Assembly: GCA_029237815.1 (NCBI GenBank)
Contig: JAQZBP010000002.1
Location: 124,001-188,000, forward strand
From: Moraxellaceae bacterium
GTDB lineage: Bacteria; Pseudomonadota; Gammaproteobacteria; Pseudomonadales; Moraxellaceae
DNA length: 64,000 nt
Reading direction: 5' to 3'
The translations under genes and the position numbers were made by a program. The notes under the pieces were generated by a model that ran no database searches, was not told where the DNA came from, and saw only the letters and a list, made by a program, of their open reading frames with translations. Shown here one piece after another: positions 37,125 to 47,105 of the stretch; position 1 is the first letter of the stretch, and the number at the start of each line of letters is the position of its first letter.

Positions 37125-38315
37125 ATGACCCCCTACACCCACGCGCAGTACCTCGCCCTTCTCGACACCCCCGTGGACCGCCGCGGCAGCGACAGCATCA
37201 AGTGGGCAAAATACGCCGGGCATGGCGGCGCGGGCGGCAAGGGCATCATCCCCATGTGGGTGGCGGACATGGACTTCGCGGCACCGCCGGAGGTGACCGC
37301 CGCGCTCGCGGCACGCGTGGCGCACGGCGTGTTCGGTTACGGCCACACCACCCGCGCCTTCCTCGACGCCGTCATGTATGCGCTGCTGCGTGACTACGGC
37401 TGGACCGTGCAGCCGGAGTGGATCGTGCCGCTGGCCGGCCTCGTGTCGGGGCTCAACATCGCGGCCCGCAGCTTCGGCAATCCCGGCGACGCCATCATCA
37501 CCTCGACCCCGGTCTACCCCGCCCTGTACACCGCGCCGGAGCATATGGAACGCCGCAGCATCCGCGTGCCGCTCAACGAGGCGGACGGCTGGGGCTGGGA
37601 CATGGCGGCCGTCGAGGCGGCGCACACCGAGCGCACCCGCGGCCTCTTCCTCTGCCATCCGCACAACCCCATCGGCCGCGTCTGGCGGCGCGACGAGCTC
37701 GACAGCATAGCCGCCTACGCGGAGCAGCACGACCTCGTGGTGGTCAGCGACGAGATCCACTGCGACCTCATCCTGGAGCCGGGACTGAAGCACCGGCCCT
37801 TCGCCCTGCACTCGCCGGCCATGGCGAAGCGCAGCATCACGCTGATGGCGCCCTCCAAGACCTACAACATCCCCGGCCTGGGCGCGGCCTTCGCGGTGAT
37901 CCCGAACCCCAACCTGCGCCGCCGCTTCGAGCGCGCCATGGCCGGCATCAGTCCGCACACCAACATCCTCGGCCTGGTCGCCACGACGGCCGCCTATGAG
38001 CACGGCCTGCCCTGGCGCACGGCGCTGCTCGAGTACCTGCGCGGCAACCGCGAGCGCGTCATGACTCTGGACGGCGTCGGCGGCTTGCGCGTGGTGCAGC
38101 CGGAAGCCACCTATCTGGCCTGGCTCGACTGTCGCGCCCTCGCTACCGACAGCCCAGCCACCTTTTTCGAGGCGGCTGGCGTCGGCCTCTCGGATGGTCG
38201 CGACTTTGGTGGCAAGGGCTTCCTGCGCCTGAACTTCGGCTGTCCGCGCAGCACTCTGGACGAGGCGCTGGAACGGATTCGCCAGCACCTGCTGGAATCC
38301 GCGCCGCGCGACTGA
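37125..38315 (+). CDS. patB: PatB/MalY-type PLP-dependent C-S lyase
   Basis: 396 residues, fold-type I aminotransferase family, cystathionine beta-lyase-like. The N-terminus has DSIKWAKYAGHGG and IPMWVADMDFAAPPEVTAAL, the MalY/PatB signature. HPHNPIGRVWRRDEL and VVSDEIHCDLIL follow, and the PLP lysine lies in MAPSKTYNIPGLGAAFAVI near residue 247. It probably cleaves C-S bonds of cystathionine or cysteine conjugates. The start ATG at 37125 has AGGAGCA close upstream. It stands alone between two divergently oriented genes. Confidence 0.88.
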   Translation: MTPYTHAQYLALLDTPVDRRGSDSIKWAKYAGHGGAGGKGIIPMWVADMDFAAPPEVTAALAARVAHGVFGYGHTTRAFLDAVMYALLRDYGWTVQPEWIVPLAGLVSGLNIAARSFGNPGDAIITSTPVYPALYTAPEHMERRSIRVPLNEADGWGWDMAAVEAAHTERTRGLFLCHPHNPIGRVWRRDELDSIAAYAEQHDLVVVSDEIHCDLILEPGLKHRPFALHSPAMAKRSITLMAPSKTYNIPGLGAAFAVIPNPNLRRRFERAMAGISPHTNILGLVATTAAYEHGLPWRTALLEYLRGNRERVMTLDGVGGLRVVQPEATYLAWLDCRALATDSPATFFEAAGVGLSDGRDFGGKGFLRLNFGCPRSTLDEALERIRQHLLESAPRD

Positions 38316-38342
38316 GCGGGCGGACGCGGTGGCGCCGACTCC

Positions 38343-39809
38343 CTATTCCGTGAGCGCGGCCCCGGGCATGGCCGGCAGGCTGACGGCCTGCGCGGGCAGC
38401 ACGACCCACTGCCGTGGCGCGCCGTCGCCGTGCACGGCCCAGCCGCCCTTCACCCGACCGTCGCGCTGCACCGGAGCGCGGTACGTGGCGCGCAGCGCGG
38501 GCCGCTCCAGCTCGACATGGCCCTGGCGCAGGCCGGTGACGACGACCACGTCGGCAACGGTCTCGCCGCTCGGTCCGTGCACCCAGAACGCATCGTAGAC
38601 ATTGGTCTTGCCGCGGCGGCGCCAGATGGCGTCGTAGTCGCCGGCCGGCGTGGTCTCGCGCACATGCACCACGGGGCCGAGGCTCCTGCCGAGGTAACGC
38701 GCGTCCTGTGCCGGCAACGGCATCCAGCGGAAGGCCGCGCGGCTGGCCCAGCTCGCGGTGCCCGTGGCCAGCCTGCCGTCCGCCCGGAGGGGCGCGCGGT
38801 AGTGGCCGCCGGCGACGCGCCGGTACAGGACGAGCTCGCCGTCTTCGATGCCGCGCACCTCGATCACGTCCTTCAATACCTGCCCGGTGGGCAGGTGGAT
38901 CCAGTAGGCGTCGTAGACATTCGGGAAATCGCTCCGGCGCCAGAGGCCCTCGTAGTTGCCGCCCCGCGCCAGCTCGCGCATGTGGAAAACCGCACCGAGA
39001 TCCACTGGCGGCCCAGCCGGGAGGCCCGGCGCCGCCGCTTCAACCGGGGCGTCTGCAGCCGGAACCGGCGCGGCGGACGCCGTCGGGGCTGGCGCGCCGC
39101 GGTCCGGGCCGCCGAGCAGGCCTTGCGCATACTCCTCGTGGCACTGGTTCAGCGCCTTCACCATGGGATCGCCGGGGCCGGACTTCCAGGCGGCCACCGC
39201 CTGGTCGAGCTCGGCGCGGCGCTGGGCCAGCAGCTGGTTGGCCTCGCGGTCCTCGTCCGGCGTCACGGACCGGCCCGGCAAGGGACGGGACAGCGTGTCG
39301 ACGATGGCCAGGAGTTCGTCCAGCGCGGCGCGCTCGCCCTCCCCGAACTGCTGCCGAAGGGCGGCGCTGCGCTCGCCGGTACGCTGCATGAGGTCGCGGC
39401 AGAAGCGGCGCTTGCCGAGCATCTCCACGCGCGCCGCCGGGGCAGTGGTGAGGCGCTCTTCGCGCTCGCGGCACTGCTCGTAGGCGGCACGTAGCGCAAG
39501 GTTGCGCGCCACGGGCGGCGCCGCCGGCAAGGCCGCGAAGCGCTGCCGCGCCCGGGCCATGGCGCGGGAGTGCCGCTGCGGGGATTCATTGAGGAGATCG
39601 TAAGCGCGCTCGTCGAGGGCCACCGCGCGCCGCTGGGCATCGTGGCCCGCCTGGCGAGCCTCTTCGGTGCCGCCGGCCTGGTCGAATACCCGCCCGGCCT
39701 CGGCATGGACCTGGGCGCAGTAGAGAAGGTCCGTGTCATCGAGCGCCGCCGCCGGCGCGCTCAGGAGCGCCGCCGCGAGCATCACCAGCACAAGGAGTCT
39801 TTCTGCCAT
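38343..39809 (-). CDS. Exported protein with a duplicated 90-residue module
   Basis: 488 residues, function unknown. Signal peptide LLVLVMLAAALLSAPAAA. Residues 25-230 are helical and charged, with paired cysteines (C31, C113, C137, C223). A Pro/Ala linker at 235-270 follows. The C-terminal part contains two ungapped copies of one module at 276-366 and 382-472, offset by exactly 106 residues. Compare YEGLWRRSDFPNVYDAYWIH with YDAIWRRRGKTNVYDAFWVH, and YRAPLRADGRLATG with YRAPVQRDGRVKGG. The module is beta-rich, with conserved W, NVYDA and YRAP. I do not know a named domain that fits. Confidence 0.75.
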   Translation of the reverse strand: MAERLLVLVMLAAALLSAPAAALDDTDLLYCAQVHAEAGRVFDQAGGTEEARQAGHDAQRRAVALDERAYDLLNESPQRHSRAMARARQRFAALPAAPPVARNLALRAAYEQCREREERLTTAPAARVEMLGKRRFCRDLMQRTGERSAALRQQFGEGERAALDELLAIVDTLSRPLPGRSVTPDEDREANQLLAQRRAELDQAVAAWKSGPGDPMVKALNQCHEEYAQGLLGGPDRGAPAPTASAAPVPAADAPVEAAAPGLPAGPPVDLGAVFHMRELARGGNYEGLWRRSDFPNVYDAYWIHLPTGQVLKDVIEVRGIEDGELVLYRRVAGGHYRAPLRADGRLATGTASWASRAAFRWMPLPAQDARYLGRSLGPVVHVRETTPAGDYDAIWRRRGKTNVYDAFWVHGPSGETVADVVVVTGLRQGHVELERPALRATYRAPVQRDGRVKGGWAVHGDGAPRQWVVLPAQAVSLPAMPGAALTE

Positions 39810-39992
39810 TTCCTGCCACCCGTCCCTGAATACGCCAGCACCCGGACGGCCTGGGTACGGCGCCGGATGCGGCGAACTATGGCGCGGTAGCGCTCACAGA
39901 TAAAGGGGAATACGCCTCAGTGCGCATACAGGTTCACTGCGCTGTGTTACATAGTTCGGCACCGGAACCCCGCTATCCACAAGGAGCCCCCC

Positions 39993-40364
39993 ATGGAGAT
40001 GATCAGGATCGCCAACTCGGCAGATGTTCAGGAAGACAAGCTGCTGCCGGCCAGCGCAGGCGGCACGCCGCTCCTGCTGACGCGCGTGGCCGGCAAGGCC
40101 TACGCCGTGTCGAGCAAGTGCCCGCATGTGGGCATGCCGCTCGGCAAGGGCAAGGTCGAAGGCGGCGCCATCACCTGCCCCTGGCACGGCTCGCGCTTCG
40201 ATGTCTGCACCGGTGACAACCTGGACTGGTGCAATGCCGTGGCCGGCATCCCCATGCCCGGCTGGACGCACCGCCTGCTCGCGCTCGGCAAGAAGCCCGC
40301 GCCGCTGCCGGTGTACGAAACCCGCGAAGAAAACGGCAACGTCTTCGTGCGCGTGCCGGGCTGA
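39993..40364 (+). CDS. Rieske [2Fe-2S] ferredoxin-like protein
   Basis: 123 residues, a stand-alone Rieske domain. The cluster ligands are C43/H45 in CPHVGMPLG and C62/H65 in CPWHGSRFD. Such small Rieske proteins act as soluble electron carriers to oxygenases or as subunits of nitrite reductase NirD type; here no oxygenase alpha subunit is adjacent. An AGGAGCC ribosome binding site precedes ATG 39993 (with MEMIRI; ATG 39999 is possible). A strong terminator follows. It could supply electrons to an oxygenase encoded elsewhere. Confidence 0.9.
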   Translation: MEMIRIANSADVQEDKLLPASAGGTPLLLTRVAGKAYAVSSKCPHVGMPLGKGKVEGGAITCPWHGSRFDVCTGDNLDWCNAVAGIPMPGWTHRLLALGKKPAPLPVYETREENGNVFVRVPG

Positions 40365-40381
40365 TCCGGTAGCCGTGAAAA

Positions 40382-40415
40382 GGCCCGGCAGGCTCGCAGC
40401 CTGCCGGGCCTTTTT
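40382..40415 (+). terminator. Rho-independent terminator of the Rieske gene
   Basis: GGCCCGGCAGGCT/AGCCTGCCGGGCC with a 3-base loop and five T. It also lies just past the stop of the convergent gene at 40431. Confidence 0.92.
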
Positions 40416-40430
40416 ATTGGGCGTTACCGC

Positions 40431-40922
40431 TCAGGCCGCCTGTGGCGCCGACGGCGCCGACTCCTGCCAGACCAGTCGCCCTACCTCATAGCAATCGTCG
40501 ATGTACTGGTCGGCGATACGCCGCAGCACCTGATAACCCATGACGCCCGCCACCGCCGTGCCGGTGAGCGGAACGAACTTGGCGAGCTGCGTGGTGAGCA
40601 CGCGCCCGAGTTGGCCCTGCAGGCTGCGGCGCAACAGCATCCGCGTCGCGACCAGGCCGAAGAATCCGGGCCGGCGGTTGCGCATATGCCACTGCACCTT
40701 CTCGCGCTGCGCCGTTGGCATCTGCCGGATCTTCTCGGGCGTGAGGCCGAAGCGCGCCGTGATATCCGGCAGCAGGCGCGACAGCAGACGCGCCTCGGCC
40801 GCGAGGTCGAGCAGCGGTACGGGAATGATGGAGGCGAGCCCGGACCAGCGCGCCTTCTTCCGGACGATGCGGCGACATTCCTCGCGGATGGTGTCGAGTT
40901 CCTGCATGGTCATTTTCAGCAT
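40431..40922 (-). CDS. Conserved membrane-associated protein of unknown function
   Basis: 163 residues. MTMQELDTIREECRRIVRKK is a helical start, then there are two weakly hydrophobic segments (LASIIPVPLLDLAAEARL and FVPLTGTAVAGVMGYQVLRR). The pattern of two Pro-containing hydrophobic hairpins separated by a basic helix recalls DUF697/YcjF-type proteins, but the similarity is too weak to name. The ATG at 40922 follows a clear CAGGAGAC ribosome binding site; the upstream open frame is not coding-like. No operon partner. Confidence 0.72.
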   Translation of the reverse strand: MLKMTMQELDTIREECRRIVRKKARWSGLASIIPVPLLDLAAEARLLSRLLPDITARFGLTPEKIRQMPTAQREKVQWHMRNRRPGFFGLVATRMLLRRSLQGQLGRVLTTQLAKFVPLTGTAVAGVMGYQVLRRIADQYIDDCYEVGRLVWQESAPSAPQAA

Positions 40923-41192
40923 GACGGTCTCCTGCGTCGGATGACTGTCGATTAGTGATAGCCCGTACGGATGCATGCGCAACCTGTCGGCACAGGCATT
41001 TTGTTGCAGGCACATGATTTGCGACGGTGGCGACTGAGACCTCGACACAATGCCGCCTTCGCCGCGAAACACGACCGGTGCACTTCCCGCGAAAGTCTTA
41101 CGAATTGCGTGCTGACTTGCCACGGATAAGCCAGAGGCCGGGGCTATACCTAGGCGCAGGGCCGACATCGGCCATCACCCGGGGAGATCACC

Positions 41193-41621
41193 ATGAAACT
41201 GAGCCATGCACTTGTCCTTGCCTGCGCGCTGTCCACCACTGCAGTCGCCGAAGACAGCGACCGCAAGTCCGGGCAGAAAAGCGACGGCGCCAAGCACCAC
41301 ATGATGAAGCAGTCCTGCGACGAGATGGAGGACTGCATCACCGAAGGCCTTAACCTCAACGACGACCAGCGCCAGAAGATCCGCACCATCATGGAAAATG
41401 CACGCCAGAAGCGCGATGCCTTGCGCGAGGAAACCCACCAGCAGGTCAGGCAGGTACTGACGCCGGAGCAGGCGAAGAAGCTGGATGCGCATCGCGCCGA
41501 GATGATGCAGTACCGCGCCGAGCGCATGCGCGACAGGGCGGACCGCATGGATGACCGCGCCAGGGACATGAAGAAGGAACAGAAACAGAAGCAGCAGGAC
41601 TCCCAGCAACAGTCCCGCTGA
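41193..41621 (+). CDS. Spy/CpxP-like periplasmic protein
   Basis: 142 residues. Signal peptide LSHALVLACALSTTAVAED. The mature protein is an all-helical, highly charged chain with an LTxxQ-like pair: LNLNDDQRQKIRTIMENARQ and VLTPEQAKKLDAHR, the hallmark of the Spy/CpxP family of periplasmic chaperones and Cpx inhibitors. There is a Met/Arg-rich tail (YRAERMRDRADRMDDRARDM) and an extreme Gln/Lys end. A GGGGAG ribosome binding site lies before ATG 41193. No cpxRA homologues are nearby. Confidence 0.8.
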   Translation: MKLSHALVLACALSTTAVAEDSDRKSGQKSDGAKHHMMKQSCDEMEDCITEGLNLNDDQRQKIRTIMENARQKRDALREETHQQVRQVLTPEQAKKLDAHRAEMMQYRAERMRDRADRMDDRARDMKKEQKQKQQDSQQQSR

Positions 41622-41820
41622 CAGCGCGCAGACGGCTCCGCCGGGCGTCAGGCCACGGCGGAGTCGTCACGCAGGAGACGGCATGTAACAGCAAGCGACG
41701 GCAGGAGCTGGCCATTGCCGCGCCGCCACTGAATCGGCCGCTTCCGCCAGGCCGCGCGGCCGAGTTCATCAGCGCCGGTGCACGGCCCTGCCCCGTCAAC
41801 TCCAGGCAAGGAGACCCGCC

Positions 41821-42225
41821 ATGGCCATCACTGAAACGGCAACCCTGGTGGCGCGTAACACGCCACCGCATGTGAATCGAAGGATAGAAACCGCGACGCA
41901 CCGCTCCATCGAGTATTTCCGCACGCATCGCGACGAGATCGATGAACGCCTGCAGGAGCTCGACCGTGAATGGGATATCGAGCGCCTGCTGGAAACCAAT
42001 GCCTCCGCGCTCATGCTGCTGGGCCTCGGGCTGGGCATCGGCGTCGACCGGCGTTTCCTGGCCCTGCCCGTGGTGGTCAGCGGCTTCCTGCTGCAGCACG
42101 CCATCCAGGGCTGGTGCCCGCCGGTCGCCGTGCTCCGCCGCATGGGTGTGCGGACGCATCGCGAGATCGAGGACGAACGCAATGCCCTGCTCAAGCTGGG
42201 CGGCGAAATGACCGGCATCCACTGA
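41821..42225 (+). CDS. DUF2892-like inner membrane protein
   Basis: 134 residues. The N-terminal half is helical and charged (RIETATHRSIEYFRTHRDEI). One hydrophobic hairpin follows, in ALMLLGLGLGIGVDRRFLAL and VVVSGFLLQHAIQGWCPPVA. The VDRRFL and GWCPP elements followed by LRRMGVRTHREIEDE match the DUF2892/YgaP-type membrane domain. AAGGAGACC precedes ATG 41821, an ideal ribosome binding site. The role is unknown. Confidence 0.75.
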   Translation: MAITETATLVARNTPPHVNRRIETATHRSIEYFRTHRDEIDERLQELDREWDIERLLETNASALMLLGLGLGIGVDRRFLALPVVVSGFLLQHAIQGWCPPVAVLRRMGVRTHREIEDERNALLKLGGEMTGIH

Positions 42226-42266
42226 CGTTCTCGCGGCCTCCATCGACGTCGTAGGGAAAGGCGCGC

Positions 42267-43046
<780 letters not shown>

Positions 43047-43274
43047 CATCAACTCCCTTTGACGAATGATGCTCATGCAAATCCCGGCCCGGGCCGGATG
43101 GACGGCAGTATAGGGTGGCGAGCGGCCGGCCTGTTGGCGTCTCCGGTACAGAAGCTGTGGCGCAAGCGCATGCCCGCCGGCTTTTCACGCAGCTTTCCCG
43201 GCTTTTGGAATCTGGCCGCGGTGGCGCCGTGCACCAAGAATAGGCTCACTCCATCGACCCGCTACAGGTGAGCC

Positions 43275-44573
43275 ATGAACGCCAAGACTCCCGACGAACT
43301 CCTGCAACAGGCCAACGACGCCGGCAGCAAGAACTGGCAGGACCCCAAGCGTTACATGTGGCTGCTCGGCCCCGCCCTGCCCGTGATCGGGCTGACCGCG
43401 CTGGGCGCCTATGCCGTCGCCCCGAAGAAGCTGCGCGCGCTGGCCTGGACTGGCCCGCTGCTGATCCACGCCATCATCCCCGCCCTCGACCGCATGATCG
43501 GCGAGGACCAGAGCAACCCGCCGGCCTCCGCCGTCGAGGGCCTGGAAAACGACAAGTACTACAGCCGTATCGTGAAGGCCTTCATTCCTTCGCAGTACGC
43601 CATGACCTTCCTCGGCGCCTGGCTGGCCAGCCGCAAGAGCACGCCGCTTGCCGACAGCATCGGCATCACGCTGACCGTGGGCGCCATCAACGGCGTCGGC
43701 ATCAATACCGCGCATGAACTCGGCCACAAGCACGACAGGGCCAGCCGCCTGCTCGCCATGGCCGCGCTCGCCCCCACCGGCTACACGCACTTCGCCGTCG
43801 AGCATAACTTCGGCCACCACAAGCGCGTCGCCACGCCGGAAGATCCTGCGTCTTCACGCATGGGCGAATCGTTCTGGAAATTCCTGCCGCGCACCGTGGT
43901 CGGCGGCATCAAGTCGGCCGTGAAGATCGAGAAGGAACGCCTGGCGCGCAAGGGCAAGGGCTTCTGGACGACGGAGAACGAACTGCTGCAGGGCTGGGCC
44001 ATGAGCGCCGCCTTCTTCGGCGCCACTGCCGCCGTCTGCGGCCGCCGCTCCATCCCCTTCCTGGTCGGCCAAGCTGCCTACGGCGCCAGCCTGCTGGAAG
44101 TGATCAACTACGTGGAGCACTACGGCCTCAAGCGCCAGAAGGACGAAAGCGGCAAGTACGAACGCACGCAGCCGGAGCACAGCTGGAACAGCAACCACAT
44201 CGTGACCAACCTGTTCCTGTACCAGCTGCAGCGCCACAGCGACCACCACGCGCACCCCAGCCGTTCCTTCCAGGCCCTGCGCCACTTCGAGAAGGCGCCG
44301 CAGCTGCCCGGCGGCTACGCCTCCATGCTGCTGCCCGCCTACTTCCCGAGCTGGTGGTACAAGATCATGGACCAGCGCGTGATCGAGCATTACAAGGGCG
44401 ACCTCGAGCGGATCAACATGGACCCGGAGCGTCGCGCCGAGATCGAGGCACAGTATGAAGAACTGGCCGCCCGCCTTGCCGCAGAGCACGCCGGATCGCT
44501 GCCAGAAGGTCAGGCCGAAGCGCCGGTCGCGACCACGAAGGCGCGCGCCCGCAGTGGAAAGTCCGCCGCCTGA
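43275..44573 (+). CDS. alkB: AlkB-type alkane 1-monooxygenase
   Basis: 432 residues, integral membrane non-haem diiron hydroxylase that oxidises medium- to long-chain alkanes at the terminal carbon. The eight-histidine motifs are complete: HELGHKH (147), EHNFGHH (176), the AlkB-specific NYVEHYGL (278) and LQRHSDHHAHP (318). About six membrane helices are expected, four before the second His box. The C-terminal tail (ARLAAEHAGSLPEGQAEAPV) is Ala-rich and not conserved. Rubredoxin and rubredoxin reductase genes are not adjacent. A strong terminator follows. Confidence 0.95.
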   Translation: MNAKTPDELLQQANDAGSKNWQDPKRYMWLLGPALPVIGLTALGAYAVAPKKLRALAWTGPLLIHAIIPALDRMIGEDQSNPPASAVEGLENDKYYSRIVKAFIPSQYAMTFLGAWLASRKSTPLADSIGITLTVGAINGVGINTAHELGHKHDRASRLLAMAALAPTGYTHFAVEHNFGHHKRVATPEDPASSRMGESFWKFLPRTVVGGIKSAVKIEKERLARKGKGFWTTENELLQGWAMSAAFFGATAAVCGRRSIPFLVGQAAYGASLLEVINYVEHYGLKRQKDESGKYERTQPEHSWNSNHIVTNLFLYQLQRHSDHHAHPSRSFQALRHFEKAPQLPGGYASMLLPAYFPSWWYKIMDQRVIEHYKGDLERINMDPERRAEIEAQYEELAARLAAEHAGSLPEGQAEAPVATTKARARSGKSAA

Positions 44574-44595
44574 TACGGTTACAGCCTCCAAGCTT

Positions 44596-44623
44596 GACCC
44601 GCCTTCATGGCGGGTCTTTTTTT
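44596..44623 (+). terminator. Rho-independent terminator of alkB
   Basis: GACCCGCC/GGCGGGTC with a 5-base TTCAT loop and seven T, 23 bases after the alkB stop. Confidence 0.93.
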
Positions 44624-44805
44624 GGCGAGTCGATCGGGCGATACGCAACGCGACTGCTGCCCGGCGCTCATCCGCCGCGCTGCTCCCGTCTCTGCGCTGG
44701 TTGCGCGCATCGGCGACCCGCCGCCACCACGAAAATCATGCGCCGTGAGCCCGGCGGACCGGAGCCCACCTATTCCCGGCGCCGGTGCGGTGATATCCCG
44801 TCATG

Positions 44806-44833
44806 AAAAAAGCCCGCATGCGCGGGCTTTTTT
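44806..44833. terminator. Terminator downstream of the flavin monooxygenase
   Basis: AAAAAAGCCCGC/GCGGGCTTTTTT with a 4-base ATGC loop. It is symmetrical and works for minus-strand transcription leaving 44861. Confidence 0.92.
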
Positions 44834-44860
44834 CAATCGGCCTTTCTGCGCCTGTCGACG

Positions 44861-46363
44861 TCAGCCCGCCTGCTTCACACGCATCGGGGCCATCACGAAA
44901 TGACTGAACTCGGGAGTGCGCGTCTTCAGCCAGTATTTCCAGGTGAAGCCCGGCCACAGCGTGTTGTTTTCGCCGCGTTCGTTGAGATACCAGCTCGAGC
45001 AGCCGCCGGCACTCCACACCATCTTCTTCAGCTGGCGCTGGATGTCCTCGTTGAACTCGCGAGCGGCCGTTTCGCTCACTTCGATCATGCCGGCATTCTG
45101 ACGGTCCATTTCGGCCAGGCACTTCATGATGTAGCCGATCTGCGCCTCGATCATGAAGATGATGGAGTTGTGGCCCAGGCCACTGTTCGGGCCGAGCAGG
45201 AAGAACAGGTTGGGCAGGCGGGGCACGGCAATGCCGAGGTAGCCGCTCATCGAACCACGGGCGCGCAGCTCCTGGCCGTCCTCGTCGTACACATGCAGGG
45301 GGCCCAACGGGTCCTGCACATCGAAGCCGGTGCCGCATATCACGACGTCGACCTCGTGCTCCTTGCCCTCGCTGTCGACGATGCTGTGCGCCTTCACTTC
45401 CTTCACGCCGGCGGCCACCACTTCGACATTGGAACGGGTCAGCGCCGGGTAGTAGTTGTTGGAGAACAGCACGCGCTTGCAGCCGACCGCGTACTTCGGC
45501 GTCAGCTTCTCGCGCAGCACGGGGTCCGGCACCTGGTGCTTCAGGTGGTTCTTCGCCATGGCCTCGATGCCGACCATGAGCTTGGGATGCACGAAGCCGA
45601 GGCCGAAGGTCTCGCTGATCCAGTAGATGCCGTTGCGGGCCAGGCGCTGCGCCAGGGGCAGCTTGCGGAACAGGCCCTGCACGCGCTCGTCGATGGCGAC
45701 ATCCGCCTTGGGGATGATCCAGGGCGGCGTGCGCTGCAGCAGCACGAGCTTGCCCACCTTCGGCGCGATCTGCGGCACGAACTGGATGGCGGAGGCGCCG
45801 GTGCCGATCACGGCGACCCGCTTGCCGGCCAGGTCGACGTCATGGTTCCAGTCCGCGGAATGGAACATGGGGCCCTTGAACGTGCCGAGGCCGGGCACCT
45901 TGGGCAGTGCCGGACGGGACAGGCCGCCGATGGCGGACACCAGGATGCGGCAGGTGTAGCGGTCACCGGCGCCGGTGGCGAGGTGCCAGAGCTGCGTGTC
46001 GTTGTCCCAGCGCGCCTCGACGAGCTCACTGTTGAAGCGCAGGTGCGGCATCACACCGTACTTGCTGGCGCAGTGCCGGATGTAGTCCAGGATCTCGGCC
46101 TGCGGCGAATAGGTGCGCGACCAGTCCGGATTGGGCTCGAAGGAATAGGAGTACATGTTGGAGGGCACGTCGCAGGCGGCGCCCGGGTAATGGTTCTCTC
46201 GCCAGGTCCCGCCGATGTCGGCGGCCTTCTCGAGGACGATGAAGTCATGGCGGCCGGCGTTCCTGAGCGCGACGCCCATGCCGATACCGGAGAATCCACT
46301 GCCGACAATGACGATCTCGTGGTGCGTGGTGGCAGCACGGGGGCGCGGTTCAGCTCGAGTCAT
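44861..46363 (-). CDS. Flavin-containing (Baeyer-Villiger type) monooxygenase
   Basis: 500 residues. The N-terminal FAD site is IVIVGSGFSGIGMGVALRNA, followed by the cofactor segment EKAADIGGTWRENHYPGAAC. The type I BVMO fingerprint is visible as FKGPMFHSADWNHD near residue 160, and the NADPH site is GKRVAVIGTGASAIQFVPQI. VICGTGFDVQ is the ATG-like motif of the family. It converts ketones to esters or lactones, or N/S-oxidises. The ATG at 46363 was chosen because the open frame upstream lacks family similarity. With AlkB it suggests oxidation of alkane-derived or cyclic ketones. Confidence 0.93.
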   Translation of the reverse strand: MTRAEPRPRAATTHHEIVIVGSGFSGIGMGVALRNAGRHDFIVLEKAADIGGTWRENHYPGAACDVPSNMYSYSFEPNPDWSRTYSPQAEILDYIRHCASKYGVMPHLRFNSELVEARWDNDTQLWHLATGAGDRYTCRILVSAIGGLSRPALPKVPGLGTFKGPMFHSADWNHDVDLAGKRVAVIGTGASAIQFVPQIAPKVGKLVLLQRTPPWIIPKADVAIDERVQGLFRKLPLAQRLARNGIYWISETFGLGFVHPKLMVGIEAMAKNHLKHQVPDPVLREKLTPKYAVGCKRVLFSNNYYPALTRSNVEVVAAGVKEVKAHSIVDSEGKEHEVDVVICGTGFDVQDPLGPLHVYDEDGQELRARGSMSGYLGIAVPRLPNLFFLLGPNSGLGHNSIIFMIEAQIGYIMKCLAEMDRQNAGMIEVSETAAREFNEDIQRQLKKMVWSAGGCSSWYLNERGENNTLWPGFTWKYWLKTRTPEFSHFVMAPMRVKQAG

Positions 46364-46551
46364 GGAAATGCTCTCTGGTCCTTGGAGGGGACGGGATGAT
46401 AGCAACGGCGGACGCGGCGACCATTAGTCCCTTCAGGCCAAGGCGGCAGGCCCCTCCGGCCGGATGGTTTCGGACCGGCAGACTCTGACCCATACTGCAG
46501 GCCTGTGCTAAAAGGAAAACCCAGCCGCGTCGTCATGCCAGGGAGGAACCC

Positions 46552-46992
46552 ATGAAAACCGTCGCCGACATCCTGAAAGCCAAGCCCAGCGCCCAGATCC
46601 ACAGCGTCTGGCCGACTGCCACCGTGCTGGAAGCCATCTCCGTCATGGCCGACAAGGGCGTGGGCGCCCTAGTCGTGATGGAGGGCGAGAAGGTCGTGGG
46701 CATCGTCAGCGAGCGCGACTACGCCCGCAAGGTCGTGCTCATGGAGCGCTCCTCCTACAACACCGAGGTCAGCGAGATCATGACTGCCGACGTGATCACG
46801 GTGAGTCCGGAGCAGAGCAACGAGTACTGCATGCAGCTGATGACCGACAAGCGCCTGCGCCACCTGCCGGTGCTGGAGAACGGCCGGCTGGTCGGCCTGA
46901 TCTCCATCGGTGACCTGGTGAAGGACATCATCTCGGACCAGCAGTCCATGATCCGCACGCTGGAAAGCTATATCCGCGGCGAAACCGCCTGA
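46552..46992 (+). CDS. Stand-alone tandem CBS domain protein
   Basis: 146 residues formed almost entirely by two CBS motifs (about 8-62 and 74-130): TVLEAISVMADKGVGALVVM, ERDYARKVVLMERSSYNTEV, MTDKRLRHLPVLENGRLVGL and SIGDLVKDIISDQQSMIRTL. Such Bateman modules bind adenine nucleotides. AGGGAGGAACCC precedes the ATG. There is no attached enzyme domain and no co-directional neighbour, so the regulated partner is unknown. Confidence 0.92.
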   Translation: MKTVADILKAKPSAQIHSVWPTATVLEAISVMADKGVGALVVMEGEKVVGIVSERDYARKVVLMERSSYNTEVSEIMTADVITVSPEQSNEYCMQLMTDKRLRHLPVLENGRLVGLISIGDLVKDIISDQQSMIRTLESYIRGETA

Positions 46993-47105
46993 GGCCGGGC
47001 GACAGCGCCCACCTCGCTCCCGACCCCGGCAGCGGCCGCCCGGCCCGCTGCCATCTCTCCCCTGCCCTTCACTCCGCCTTTTCTGCGGCTCCCCTCGTTC
47101 TCCTA

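Noticed and set aside
39993..40364. Rieske protein as the AlkB electron donor
   Set aside because: AlkB uses rubredoxin, not a Rieske ferredoxin. The two genes are 3 kb apart and in separate transcription units.
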